Shown in pieces: positions 1-8,050 of a stretch of DNA of 64,000 nucleotides; the stretch's first letter is position 1; every line of letters begins with the position of its first letter. Source of the stretch: CAZDCD01 sp964503885 (GTDB taxonomy: Bacteria > Bacteroidota > Bacteroidia > Bacteroidales > UBA10428); the NCBI GenBank assembly GCA_964503885.1, contig CAZDCD010000017.1, forward strand, positions 30,501 through 94,500. Direction: 5' to 3'. A program made the translations under genes and the position numbers. The notes beneath the pieces were generated by a model. The model saw nothing but the letters and a program-made list of their open reading frames with translations, was not told the DNA's origin and did no database searches.

Positions 1-2192
1 GCCGGGAAGATCTGGTTTACACTTTTTTTGCTGTACACTGCAACGTCTATACCTATTCTGTTCTGGATAAACCTGAGATCAAGCCCGGCCTCCCATTCTG
101 AAGTGAGCTCCGGTTTTAAATCCGGGTTACCCATTATGTTGCTTTCAAAGTACGAACCGTAACCTTCAAACGGGAAATCAATACTTCCGCGCTGTCCGTC
201 ACCCGGGGTTACTCTGACATTGGAAGTTAAAGTTGCATAAGCTGGCGGATCGTTGCCTACCTGGGCAAATGACAATCTTATTTTTCCAAAAGGCAGGAGC
301 GTATTCGGGATGTTGAATGAATTCGTAAAAATATAACTCAGGCTCACCGAAGGATAAAAATACGAGTTATTCTCTTTCGGTAGTGTGGAAGACCAGTCGT
401 TCCTTGCGGTGACATTCAGGTAAAGCGTACTTTTCCAACTGGCTGTAGCCTGTCCGTAAATGCTTAACGTTCTTTTCTGAATCTGTCCCTCAGAAGGAGA
501 GTATGAAGTGGCATTGGCAAGATCATAAAAGCTTGGAATGATCAGGTCGGATGCATCAACACGTTTGAAGTCATAAAGCCTGTCATTTACGTTCTGACCT
601 ATCATCGCGTTAATGTCCAGTCCGTTACCAAAAGTTTTGGTAAAGTTCAACATCAGGTCAGAATTAAATTCACGGTTACTTCTTGATGTCTGGTCTATCC
701 GCCCTGTAGGGTTGTCACCGATGGTTCCGTAATTTTCAGTGTATATCGCCAAATCATTGTAGTAGTCGATTCCGGCTTTTCCTGAGAACACAAGCCAGGG
801 AGTGATCTTATAATTGATCCCGACGTTGGGCGTGAACCTGTCTCTCGCATCCGTAAGCAACACATTATCAATTAACCAGAAATGATTATTTCTGCTTAAT
901 GTCCTGTATAACCTCTGGTTACCGTTTTCATCGACCGGGGGCTTGAAATTATAGGTAATCGGACCATTGAGTATTGTCCACATCACCGATTCCAGGTTGT
1001 TCCCTTCATTGATCCGGTCGTTGGTCGTGCGGATGAATCCCATTTTGGCCTCGACGCTTAACCGGTCCGAAAGACTGGTCGTGAACCTGGCCATCAGGTT
1101 GTGCCTGTCAAGTGTGTTCCTGGGCACCGTACCTTTCTGATTCAGGTTCGAGTACGAGGCAAAATACGAGGTTTTATCACTGCCTCCCTGAATGCTTATT
1201 GAATTTTCCCAGTTATTGCCGGTTTCGAAAAATTCATCGAACTGGTCGTATGTCGGTATATCCATGGTATCTAACAGAGGTCCCCATACATAGTATGTCT
1301 TGTCGGTTTCGCCGTCATAATATTCTCCGTCAATTCCCAATCCGTACTTTTTCTGTACCGGTGGCTTGATGATGTTTTCCCAGCCATACCTTGAAGTTAA
1401 ACTTATGAGGGGTTTGGCACCCGCAGTGGCTGTTCCTCCTTTTGTGGTGATAAGAATAACCCCGTTGGCAGCCCGGGAACCATATAACGCCGATGCAGCA
1501 GCTCCTTTCAGCACCGATACGCTTTCGATCTGGTTCGGATCGATATCAATGCCCGTATTGCTTGCATTTCCATATAGCAGCGCATAATCCACATCGTTCT
1601 CATCGAAATTATACTCGGTATTGTCAAACGGCACACCATCGATCACAAACAGCGGCTGGTTCTCGTACCGCAGTGAAGTCGTTCCCCTTATAGTGATGCG
1701 CGAAGAGCTTCCGGCCAGACCGCTTGAATTGTTGACCTGAACACCGGCAACCATTCCCGAAAGCGAATTTATTACGTTGGTCTCTCTAGTTGAGACGATG
1801 TCATCGCTTTTTATTTCAGACACCGAATAACCGATCGCCTTTCGTTCTTTTTTAATCCCCAGGGCCGTAACAACAACTTCATCCATTCTATACACATCGG
1901 GTTCCAGCGAAACATCAATTTTTGTCTGGTCTCCGATTGAAGCGCTCCGGGTTTTCATGCCAACGAATGAAAACTCCAGAAGCTGAGCGTTTTCAGGTAC
2001 TTCGAGCTGGTAAACCCCATCGGAATTCGTGGTTGTTCCGGTGGACGTTCCCTGTACAACTATGGTCACTCCAGGTAAAGGACTTCCGTCTTCGGCACTG
2101 GTCACTGTACCTGTAATTTGCCTGGTTTGGGCACAAAGATACTGCACTCCCATAACCGCAAAGAATACGATCAAAAATGTAGTTCTCTTCAT
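1..2192 (-). CDS. SusC/RagA-family TonB-linked outer-membrane protein (N-terminal part, cut by window edge)
   Basis: Partial gene: 730 codons are read without a stop from the ATG at 2192 to the window edge, so the C-terminal part of the barrel is missing. SusC proteins are TonB-dependent outer-membrane transporters that import glycans or peptides together with a SusD lipoprotein. Seen: a signal peptide (starts MKRTTFLIVFFAVMG, ends at CAQ, about residue 22), a carboxypeptidase-D-like domain (QITGTVTSAEDGSPLPGVTI, then EVPENAQLLEFSFVGM), the DEVVVTALG segment typical of SusC, and a plug domain (NVINSLSGMVAGVQV, VSVLKGAAASALYGSRAANG), followed by barrel sequence. The susD partner would lie downstream, outside the window. 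Family assignment is firm; the substrate is unknown. Confidence 0.95.
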   Translation of the reverse strand, partial: MKRTTFLIVFFAVMGVQYLCAQTRQITGTVTSAEDGSPLPGVTIVVQGTSTGTTTNSDGVYQLEVPENAQLLEFSFVGMKTRSASIGDQTKIDVSLEPDVYRMDEVVVTALGIKKERKAIGYSVSEIKSDDIVSTRETNVINSLSGMVAGVQVNNSSGLAGSSSRITIRGTTSLRYENQPLFVIDGVPFDNTEYNFDENDVDYALLYGNASNTGIDIDPNQIESVSVLKGAAASALYGSRAANGVILITTKGGTATAGAKPLISLTSRYGWENIIKPPVQKKYGLGIDGEYYDGETDKTYYVWGPLLDTMDIPTYDQFDEFFETGNNWENSISIQGGSDKTSYFASYSNLNQKGTVPRNTLDRHNLMARFTTSLSDRLSVEAKMGFIRTTNDRINEGNNLESVMWTILNGPITYNFKPPVDENGNQRLYRTLSRNNHFWLIDNVLLTDARDRFTPNVGINYKITPWLVFSGKAGIDYYNDLAIYTENYGTIGDNPTGRIDQTSRSNREFNSDLMLNFTKTFGNGLDINAMIGQNVNDRLYDFKRVDASDLIIPSFYDLANATSYSPSEGQIQKRTLSIYGQATASWKSTLYLNVTARNDWSSTLPKENNSYFYPSVSLSYIFTNSFNIPNTLLPFGKIRLSFAQVGNDPPAYATLTSNVRVTPGDGQRGSIDFPFEGYGSYFESNIMGNPDLKPELTSEWEAGLDLRFIQNRIGIDVAVYSKKSVNQIFP

Positions 2193-2268
2193 AGGTAATA
2201 CTTTAGTTTTATAGTTAGAGGTATATATCAGGCAATAACCTTCATGGTTCCGGTCGTTCTTTTAAAAG

Positions 2269-2375
2269 AATGTCCCGGGTATTGATTCGTGGATATGGTG
2301 TGTGTGTGTTAACCTATTATATAACCAGGATTTTTATCTATGCATATCGTGTGAACCCAATACCCATGGGACATT
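2269..2375. repeat. 16-bp inverted repeat around a 73-bp spacer upstream of susC
   Basis: The left arm (2269-2284, AATGTCCCGGGTATTG) is matched by a complementary right arm (2358-2375, CAATACCC + AT + GGGACATT). All 16 bases pair, with a two-base insertion in the right arm. The arms flank an AT-rich spacer containing a short (GT)n run. The element lies about 75-185 bp upstream of the susC start codon, inside a 398-bp gene-free stretch (2193-2590) where I see no other gene. It could be an RNA hairpin in the leader, a protein-binding site or a small invertible segment; the sequence alone does not decide. Confidence 0.6.
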
Positions 2376-2590
2376 CCTGTTATCCTGTAAACAAAGTAAT
2401 GCATAATAAATGAGCGAATTACGGGTCACTTTCCGGGTGGCCGGTATCATTTTCCATCCGGCATGATAAAAATCATGTAATCAGTGGTAAATACCTAAAA
2501 TTCAGAAATATAGTTATAGATTCAAATGAGGAAGAAAGGTACTTATCTAATTTTCCTGTGGCGGGTATGGTTTTTCAGCCGGAAAATATA

Positions 2591-2968
2591 TCAGAAGTAC
2601 TTTTCTATTTTCCGGATCATCTCTTCCATTTTGAACGGTTTTACGATAACATCGGTACATCCTGCCTGCCGGATCATCTCCAGATCCTGTTCACTCTTGG
2701 CAGCCGTTTGTGCTATTACGGGAATTTCAGGCAAGATCTGCCTGATCTTTCGGGTGACTTCTTTCCCGTCGATATCCGGAAGTTGAATGTCCATAAGGAT
2801 CAGATCATAGCGGGGATTGTTCAGGCATAATTGAATGGCTTCATAGCCCGTCCGGGCTCTGGTTATTGCCGCATTTGTCATCTTGAAGATCTGGTTTATG
2901 TAGATGAAATTCATTTCATCATCCTCGACCACCAGAATTTGTTTGTTTTCAAGATTGATCGTAGACAT
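2591..2968 (-). CDS. Single-domain response regulator (CheY-like receiver)
   Basis: A stand-alone phosphoacceptor domain of 125 residues with no output domain. The reading frame extends upstream to 3034, but the ATG at 2968 (MSTINLENKQILVVEDDEMN) places the start a normal distance before the receiver fold, so it is preferred. Seen: acidic pair E15-D16-D17, phosphoacceptor D60 in LILMDIQLPDIDG, T88 in VIAQTAA, and K110 in VIVKPFK, which is the complete active site. It would accept phosphate from a histidine kinase and act by protein-protein contact. No kinase is adjacent, so it is an orphan here. It resembles the C-terminal receiver of the hybrid kinase at 60187-62598 (same IAQTA and KPFK blocks). 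Confidence 0.88.
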   Translation of the reverse strand: MSTINLENKQILVVEDDEMNFIYINQIFKMTNAAITRARTGYEAIQLCLNNPRYDLILMDIQLPDIDGKEVTRKIRQILPEIPVIAQTAAKSEQDLEMIRQAGCTDVIVKPFKMEEMIRKIEKYF

Positions 2969-3079
2969 GAATACCGAACTTATTACTATTTTTATACCTG
3001 GAAATAAATTAACTAAATATTTTGTACTTTTCAAAATCAGAAAATGAACAATGGTTAATAAGTATCAATAATTTTGATC

Positions 3080-4390
3080 ATGTTTAAACGAATCATTGAT
3101 TTTTTTGAAAATGACCTTTGGCGGATCTCGCTTAAAGGGAAAAACAGCACATTAAAATTACTGATCAGGCAGCTCAGGATATTGATGCTGTCTGTAAGGG
3201 GATTTGCCGAGGATAAAGTACAACTGAGGGCTTCAGCCCTGACCTTTTACTCCCTGCTTTCCATAGTCCCTATTCTGGCCATGGTTTTCGGAATTGCCAA
3301 AGGTTTTGGCTTCGATGTTTTTTTGCAGGATTATCTGAAGCAGAACCTGGCCCAACACCAGGAAGTGCTGAATGAAGCCATGAAGTTTGCCGATAAGATG
3401 CTGGGCAGGATAAAAGGAGGATTTATCGCCGGCATCGGACTTGTGGTACTGATCTGGAGTGTAATGAATATCCTTGGGAATATTGAAAATTCATTCAATA
3501 ATATCTGGCAGATCAAAAAGTCACGGGGAATATCACGCAAGATCAGCGATTACATCTCACTTGTAGTCATTGCGCCCATACTGGTCTTCATCTCAAGCAG
3601 CTTCACCGTATCTCAGGTGAGCGATTATTTCAACAATACCTTTATTATTTCATATATCGGTCCGGTAATAAAGTTTTTTGTCTGGTTTTTATCTTTCTCG
3701 ATAATCTGGTTTGTCTTTACCTTATTGTATATTGTGCTCCCGAATACAAAGGTGAAATTCCGTTCTGCCTTTATCGGCGGTATCATTGCAGGCACAATGT
3801 TCCATATTTTGCAATGGGCCTATGTGAAGTTCCAGGTTTACCTCTCGGGTTACGGGGCTATATATGGCAGTTTTGCTGCGTTACCCCTGTTCCTGTTGTG
3901 GCTTCGGTTCAGCTGGCTCATCGTTTTATTCGGGGCCGAGGTAGCCTTTGCAAATCAGAATGTGGAAAATTATGAGTATGAAACTGATACATTGCATATC
4001 AGCAATTACAACCGCCATCTGCTCGCATTACTGATCACCCAGCAGATCGTCAAGAATTTTTCAGCCGGTATCCCGGCCAAAACACCAACCGAGATTGCAG
4101 AGATCCTCGATGTACCCATACGGCTCATCAGGGAAATTATCTATGAGCTCCAGGATTCCGGTATCCTCTCGGAGACATCAACCGGCAATATCAAGGAGCT
4201 GGCCTATCAGCCGGCCATCGACCCGGCAAACCTGACCGTAGGTTTTGTTGTCGGCAAACTTGATAAATGGGGTCATGACAGGATCCATGCCGGTGATACG
4301 AAAGAGCTCAAGGTCTTGTCGGATATCATGAATTCGTTTTATGAAGATCTTAACAGGTCGGCTAAAAACAAGCTCCTGAAGGAGTTGTAA
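3080..4390 (+). CDS. YihY/BrkB (UPF0761) family inner-membrane protein
   Basis: Integral membrane protein of the YihY/virulence factor BrkB family, 436 residues from the ATG at 3080; an in-frame TTG lies two codons upstream but ATG is preferred. Seen: the family block LRASALTFYSLLSIVPILAM near residue 55, then several hydrophobic segments (GGFIAGIGLVVLIWSVM; YISLVVIAPILVFISS; FFVWFLSFSIIWFVFTLLYI; SAFIGGIIAGTMFHILQW; LPLFLLWLRFSWLIVLFGAEVAFA) giving about six membrane spans. A soluble C-terminal extension of about 130 residues resembles a winged-helix segment (TPTEIAEILDVPIRLIREII). Members were once called ribonuclease BN, which is a misannotation; the molecular function is not established. 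Confidence 0.88.
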   Translation: MFKRIIDFFENDLWRISLKGKNSTLKLLIRQLRILMLSVRGFAEDKVQLRASALTFYSLLSIVPILAMVFGIAKGFGFDVFLQDYLKQNLAQHQEVLNEAMKFADKMLGRIKGGFIAGIGLVVLIWSVMNILGNIENSFNNIWQIKKSRGISRKISDYISLVVIAPILVFISSSFTVSQVSDYFNNTFIISYIGPVIKFFVWFLSFSIIWFVFTLLYIVLPNTKVKFRSAFIGGIIAGTMFHILQWAYVKFQVYLSGYGAIYGSFAALPLFLLWLRFSWLIVLFGAEVAFANQNVENYEYETDTLHISNYNRHLLALLITQQIVKNFSAGIPAKTPTEIAEILDVPIRLIREIIYELQDSGILSETSTGNIKELAYQPAIDPANLTVGFVVGKLDKWGHDRIHAGDTKELKVLSDIMNSFYEDLNRSAKNKLLKEL

Positions 4391-4441
4391 TTTACTTATT
4401 CTTAAAGGTTAACCGGATTCCTGCAGACGAGTATGTTAAAT

Positions 4442-5632
4442 TTAAAGTTTCAGCATTTTACACATGGTGATCACCGTATTATTATCGTCCGACAGCACCA
4501 GGTAATAAATACCTGAAGAGCGGTCACCTGCATACCAGGATATCGAGCGGAGACCATCTGATAATGCATGATCGCTGAACGATGAGATTTTCTCACCTGA
4601 CGAATTATAGATGTCTATATTTACCGGATTGTTTGTTTCAGCTTCGTAAACGATCGTGGTGTTATTTACAAACGGATTGGGAATACTGATGAGCATATTG
4701 TTCGTATTCACTTCATTTTCAATGGCAGACACCTGATCCGGGACGCGGTTACTTATGCGGTAAAGATCATTTCCTGACGTTACATAAAGTGCTGAACTGT
4801 CGTCATTTCCCCATGCACAATTGGCAGTTTGGCCCGGAACGGGAATTGTATCGACCGCTGTTCCATCCTGATTGAATATCCATATTCCTATGGGTCCCGA
4901 AACGTAAAGATAACCATAAGGATCAACCTTCATACCATCGGCATAGCCGGCAGGCGATATGTGGGCAAAAAACTGCTTATTGCCGATGGCAGTATCATTG
5001 ACCACATCCCATACATAAATGTTACGGGTTTCCGAATCATCCACATACAATTTCAATTCATCAGGAGAAAAACATATTCCGTTCGGCCTTGCCAGGGAAT
5101 TGTCCAGCAACTGCACTTCTCCCCCGGGGCTCAGCCTGTAAATTCCGTAATACCCCAGCTCGCTTGTGCCTCCCTGATCGTTTAGTCCATAGGGAGGGTC
5201 GGTAAAAAAGACTGATCCGTTTGATTTCACAGCCAGATCATTCGGACTGTTCAGCCTTAATCCGTCGTAATGGGTTGCCAGCGGAGTGATCGTACCATTT
5301 GTTTCCAGCCGGGCAATTTGTCTGGGCCCATGCTGGGCAAGCAGAAGTCTCCCCTGTGAATCCAATGCAAGGCCATTGGAATTGCCCGACGGATTCAGGT
5401 ACTCCGATACAGCCGAATCAACAGAGAAAAGAAATATCGTATTCTCGGGAATATCGCTGAAAACCAGGCCAATGCCTTCAATCCAAACGGGTCCTTCAAT
5501 AAAGTTAAATCCTTCAGCGATCTTTTCCACAACCGGATCATTTAGCCTTGGTTCCTGGGAAAGAACGGGAATTTCAGACGATAACCACAGAATAATCATA
5601 ACCCTGAAGCAAAACCTGATAATCGATTTCAT
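4442..5632 (-). CDS. Secreted SMP-30/gluconolactonase-like beta-propeller with T9SS-type C-terminal segment
   Basis: The SMP-30/gluconolactonase/LRE family are six-bladed propellers that hydrolyse sugar lactones or related esters using a divalent metal. The frame extends up to 5710, but the ATG at 5632 gives a proper signal peptide (MKSIIRFCFRVMIILWLSS, ending near VLSQ), so I use it; the product is 396 residues. Seen: FNFIEGPVWIEGIGLVFSDI (metal-binding Glu of blade 1), NSPNDLAVKSNGSVFFTDPP (catalytic-region Asn), and SLARPNGICFSPDELKLYV. After about residue 300 comes an interdomain and then a C-terminal stretch ending GIYYLVLSDDNNTVITMCKM, resembling type A sorting domains of type IX secretion substrates. 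Exact lactone substrate unknown. Confidence 0.85.
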   Translation of the reverse strand: MKSIIRFCFRVMIILWLSSEIPVLSQEPRLNDPVVEKIAEGFNFIEGPVWIEGIGLVFSDIPENTIFLFSVDSAVSEYLNPSGNSNGLALDSQGRLLLAQHGPRQIARLETNGTITPLATHYDGLRLNSPNDLAVKSNGSVFFTDPPYGLNDQGGTSELGYYGIYRLSPGGEVQLLDNSLARPNGICFSPDELKLYVDDSETRNIYVWDVVNDTAIGNKQFFAHISPAGYADGMKVDPYGYLYVSGPIGIWIFNQDGTAVDTIPVPGQTANCAWGNDDSSALYVTSGNDLYRISNRVPDQVSAIENEVNTNNMLISIPNPFVNNTTIVYEAETNNPVNIDIYNSSGEKISSFSDHALSDGLRSISWYAGDRSSGIYYLVLSDDNNTVITMCKMLKL

Positions 5633-5695
5633 GTCGGTATTTTTTTCGTTTTGTTCTGTCATTGCGAATATACAAGAATATTTTTTTATGACGGG

Positions 5696-5726
5696 TTGAT
5701 TATATTCCAAATTATATGTAATATTG
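5696..5726 (+). promoter_or_regulatory. Candidate promoter of the his leader/operon
   Basis: TTG at 5696-5698 and TAATATTG at 5719-5726 are separated by 20 bp. This fits the Bacteroidota housekeeping pattern (TTTG, about 19-21 bp, TAnnTTTG) with one mismatch in the -7 box. A transcript would start near 5732, giving a short untranslated region before the leader-peptide ATG at 5745. Assigned by pattern only. Confidence 0.4.
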
Positions 5727-5744
5727 CATTTCGAAATTCAGGAT

Positions 5745-5795
5745 ATGAACTATTCCGATGTACATACATATCATCATCATGCAGTTATGCTGTAG
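5745..5795 (+). CDS. hisL: Histidine-operon leader peptide (HisL-like), 16 codons, four His
   Basis: A 16-codon reading frame encodes MNYSDVHTYHHHAVML and stops with TAG at 5793-5795. Four of the 16 codons are His, including three consecutive CAT codons at 5772-5780. It lies 36 bp before a strong intrinsic terminator (5831-5863) and 90 bp before hisG. This is the arrangement of a ribosome-mediated attenuator: when charged tRNA-His is scarce the ribosome stalls on the CAT run, alters folding of the downstream RNA and lets transcription continue. Possible competing pairings are visible: TTATGC at 5785-5790 with GCATAA at 5816-5821, and TCATCAT at 5771-5777 with ATGATGA at 5825-5831. Which of these acts as antiterminator is not settled. 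It was recognised from its codon content and position, as it is too short for routine gene calling. Confidence 0.8.
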   Translation: MNYSDVHTYHHHAVML

Positions 5796-5830
5796 AGGAT
5801 GGAGTATGTGCATAATCAAGATATATGATG

Positions 5831-5863
5831 AAAGGTTTGCAAATGCTGCAAACCTTTTTTTTT
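5831..5863 (+). terminator. Intrinsic terminator (attenuator) between leader peptide and hisG
   Basis: A perfect 10-bp stem (AAGGTTTGCA at 5832-5841 with TGCAAACCTT at 5847-5856), a five-base loop, then an uninterrupted run of nine T (5855-5863). It lies between the His-rich leader frame and hisG, so if active it would end transcription before the structural genes. That position, rather than after a gene, marks it as regulatory. Confidence 0.85.
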
Positions 5864-5885
5864 GAACGACCATCAACCGGTAAAC

Positions 5886-6746
5886 ATGCAACGCTTAAAA
5901 ATAGCCATACAAAAATCAGGCAGATTGAGCGAAAAATCGCTCGAGCTGATCGAGGAGACGGGTATAAAGCTTACCCAGGAAGGAAAATTACGGCTTGTTT
6001 CAGTCGGACAGAATTTCCCTGTCGAATTGCTTTTTCTTAGAGACGACGACATACCTCAGTATGTCGCGGACAAAGTTGCTGATATCGGAATTGTCGGCGA
6101 AAATGAAGTGCTGGAAAAAAATAAACCGGTCGAGATCATCGATCGCCTGGGATTTGGGAAATGCCGCCTGTCTCTCGCCATACCTCAATCCGTTCAATAC
6201 GGCGGATTATCGTTTTTTGAAAATACTAAAATAGCAACATCTTACCCCCGTATCCTGCAGCGGTTTCTGACCGAAAAAAACATCAGTGCGGAAATTCATG
6301 AAATAAGCGGTTCGGTTGAAATTGCACCCAGCATTGGACTGGCCGATGCCATTTTTGACATTGTAAGTTCAGGCAGTACATTACTGAGCAACCGGCTTAC
6401 AGAGGTTGAAACAGTCCTTTGCTCGGAAGCAGTGGTAATTGCAACCCCGGATTTGACAGCCGATAGGAAGGCCATTCTCGATAAACTGTTGTTCAGGATA
6501 CATGCTGTACAAAATGCAAAGAACAATAAGTATATATTGTTGAATGCACCAAACGACAAGATCGGGCTAATAGCAGGAATTCTGCCCGGGATGAAAAGTC
6601 CTACGATAATGCCGCTGGCTGAAAAAGGGTGGAGCTCACTGCATTCTGTGGTAAATGAAAACGAATTCTGGGAGGTGATTGAGAAGCTCAAAGAAAATGG
6701 TGCCCAGGGAATACTGGTTATTCCCATAGAGAAAATGATCGTATAA
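5886..6746 (+). CDS. hisG: ATP phosphoribosyltransferase (long form)
   Basis: First step of histidine synthesis: ATP + PRPP gives phosphoribosyl-ATP. The ATG at 5886 gives 286 residues, the size of the long, homohexameric form that does not need HisZ. An in-frame TTG at 5862 falls inside the terminator T-run and is unlikely to be used. Seen: the start MQRLKIAIQKSGRLSEKSLE, the PRPP-site region EISGSVEIAPSIGLADAIFD followed by IVSSGSTL, and a C-terminal domain of about 75 residues (YILLNAPNDKIGLIAGILPG, SPTIMPL) corresponding to the ACT-like domain that binds histidine for feedback inhibition. Control is therefore probably two-layered: attenuation upstream and allostery in the protein. First structural gene of the operon. 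Confidence 0.96.
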   Translation: MQRLKIAIQKSGRLSEKSLELIEETGIKLTQEGKLRLVSVGQNFPVELLFLRDDDIPQYVADKVADIGIVGENEVLEKNKPVEIIDRLGFGKCRLSLAIPQSVQYGGLSFFENTKIATSYPRILQRFLTEKNISAEIHEISGSVEIAPSIGLADAIFDIVSSGSTLLSNRLTEVETVLCSEAVVIATPDLTADRKAILDKLLFRIHAVQNAKNNKYILLNAPNDKIGLIAGILPGMKSPTIMPLAEKGWSSLHSVVNENEFWEVIEKLKENGAQGILVIPIEKMIV

Positions 6747-6764
6747 TTGTTATGCTCTTCAGGT

Positions 6765-8048
6765 ATGAAACTATTTAACTATCCCGTTAAAGCGGACTGG
6801 CCTGAAATACTTAAAAGACCGGTACATGATGTTTCATCGCTGTTCCTTTCGGCGGAGCGTGTGCTCGATGACGTGCGGATAAGGGGTGATGCAGCGCTGA
6901 CGGAATACACGGAAAAATTTGACCAGGTAAAGATCACCGGTATTGAAGTCAGTAAAAAAGAGATCGGGGATGCAGTAAAAGATGTACCCGATGGGTTGAA
7001 ACGTGCAATAGACCTGGCGGCCAAAAATATATCCACATTCCATGTGAGCCAGATAATTGAAACCAGGGTGATTGAGACGCAGCCGGGTGTTCTATGCTGG
7101 CAGAAAAGCGTGCCGATTGAAAAGATAGGATTATACATTCCCGGGGGTACTGCACCGTTGTTTTCCACCGTGCTCATGCTGGCTGTGCCGGCAAAAATCG
7201 CAGGATGCAGGGAGATCGTTTTATGCTCTCCACCCGGAAAATCCGGGAAAATAAATCCTGCAATACTTTACACGGCAAATATCACAGGTGTGACCCGAAT
7301 TTTCAGGCTGGGAGGTATTCAGGCGATCGGTGCAATGGCTTACGGGACCGAAACTGTACCGCGCGTGTACAAGATTTTTGGTCCAGGAAATCAGTATGTT
7401 GCTGCTGCAAAACAGCTTGTATCAAGAAACGATGTGGCGATCGATATTCCCGCCGGTCCCTCGGAGGTTGCCATAATGGCCGATGACTCGGCGAATCCCG
7501 CATTCCTGGCATCCGACCTGTTGTCGCAGGCAGAGCATGGAGCCGACAGCCAGGTAATTCTGGTAACCATAAGTGAAAACATGGTGAAGGAAGTTCGGCA
7601 AGAAATCTCATTACAGCTTAACAATCTTCCGCGTAAAGGTTTTGCTGAGAAAGCGCTCGATAACAGCAGGATAATCCTGCTGCGTAATAAGAATGAGATG
7701 GTGGAGCTGATCAATGAATATGCCCCCGAACATCTTATCATTGCTACCGAAGATGCCGAAGAGCTTGGGGAGAAGATCGTTAATGCGGGAAGTGTTTTTC
7801 TTGGTAATTATTCACCCGAAAGTGCGGGCGATTATGCATCCGGTACCAACCATACGCTTCCGACCAATGGTCATGCCAGAGCATACAGCGGCATTAACCT
7901 CGACAGTTTTGTAAGAAAGATCACGTTCCAGAAGATTAGCCGGGAAGGCCTGAAGAAGATCGGACCGGCGATAGAAATAATGGCTGAAGCAGAGAAACTT
8001 GATGCCCACAGGAATGCCGTCAGTTTGCGGTTAAAAAACAGCGAATAA
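6765..8048 (+). CDS. hisD: Histidinol dehydrogenase
   Basis: Last two steps of the pathway: histidinol to histidinal to histidine with two NAD+; zinc enzyme. The ATG at 6765 (MKLFNYPVKADWPEIL) gives 427 residues, the usual length; an in-frame TTG at 6747 is disregarded. Seen: GLYIPGGTAPLFSTVLMLAV, the zinc-ligand region SQAEHGADSQVILVT (Gln and His), NEYAPEHLII (catalytic Glu-His), AGDYASGTNHTLPT (Asp ligand) and the final LDAHRNAVSLR (His ligand). The active site appears complete. Starts 18 bp after hisG and ends 2 bp before hisC, so it is translated from the same transcript. Confidence 0.97.
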   Translation: MKLFNYPVKADWPEILKRPVHDVSSLFLSAERVLDDVRIRGDAALTEYTEKFDQVKITGIEVSKKEIGDAVKDVPDGLKRAIDLAAKNISTFHVSQIIETRVIETQPGVLCWQKSVPIEKIGLYIPGGTAPLFSTVLMLAVPAKIAGCREIVLCSPPGKSGKINPAILYTANITGVTRIFRLGGIQAIGAMAYGTETVPRVYKIFGPGNQYVAAAKQLVSRNDVAIDIPAGPSEVAIMADDSANPAFLASDLLSQAEHGADSQVILVTISENMVKEVRQEISLQLNNLPRKGFAEKALDNSRIILLRNKNEMVELINEYAPEHLIIATEDAEELGEKIVNAGSVFLGNYSPESAGDYASGTNHTLPTNGHARAYSGINLDSFVRKITFQKISREGLKKIGPAIEIMAEAEKLDAHRNAVSLRLKNSE

Positions 8049-8050
8049 AT

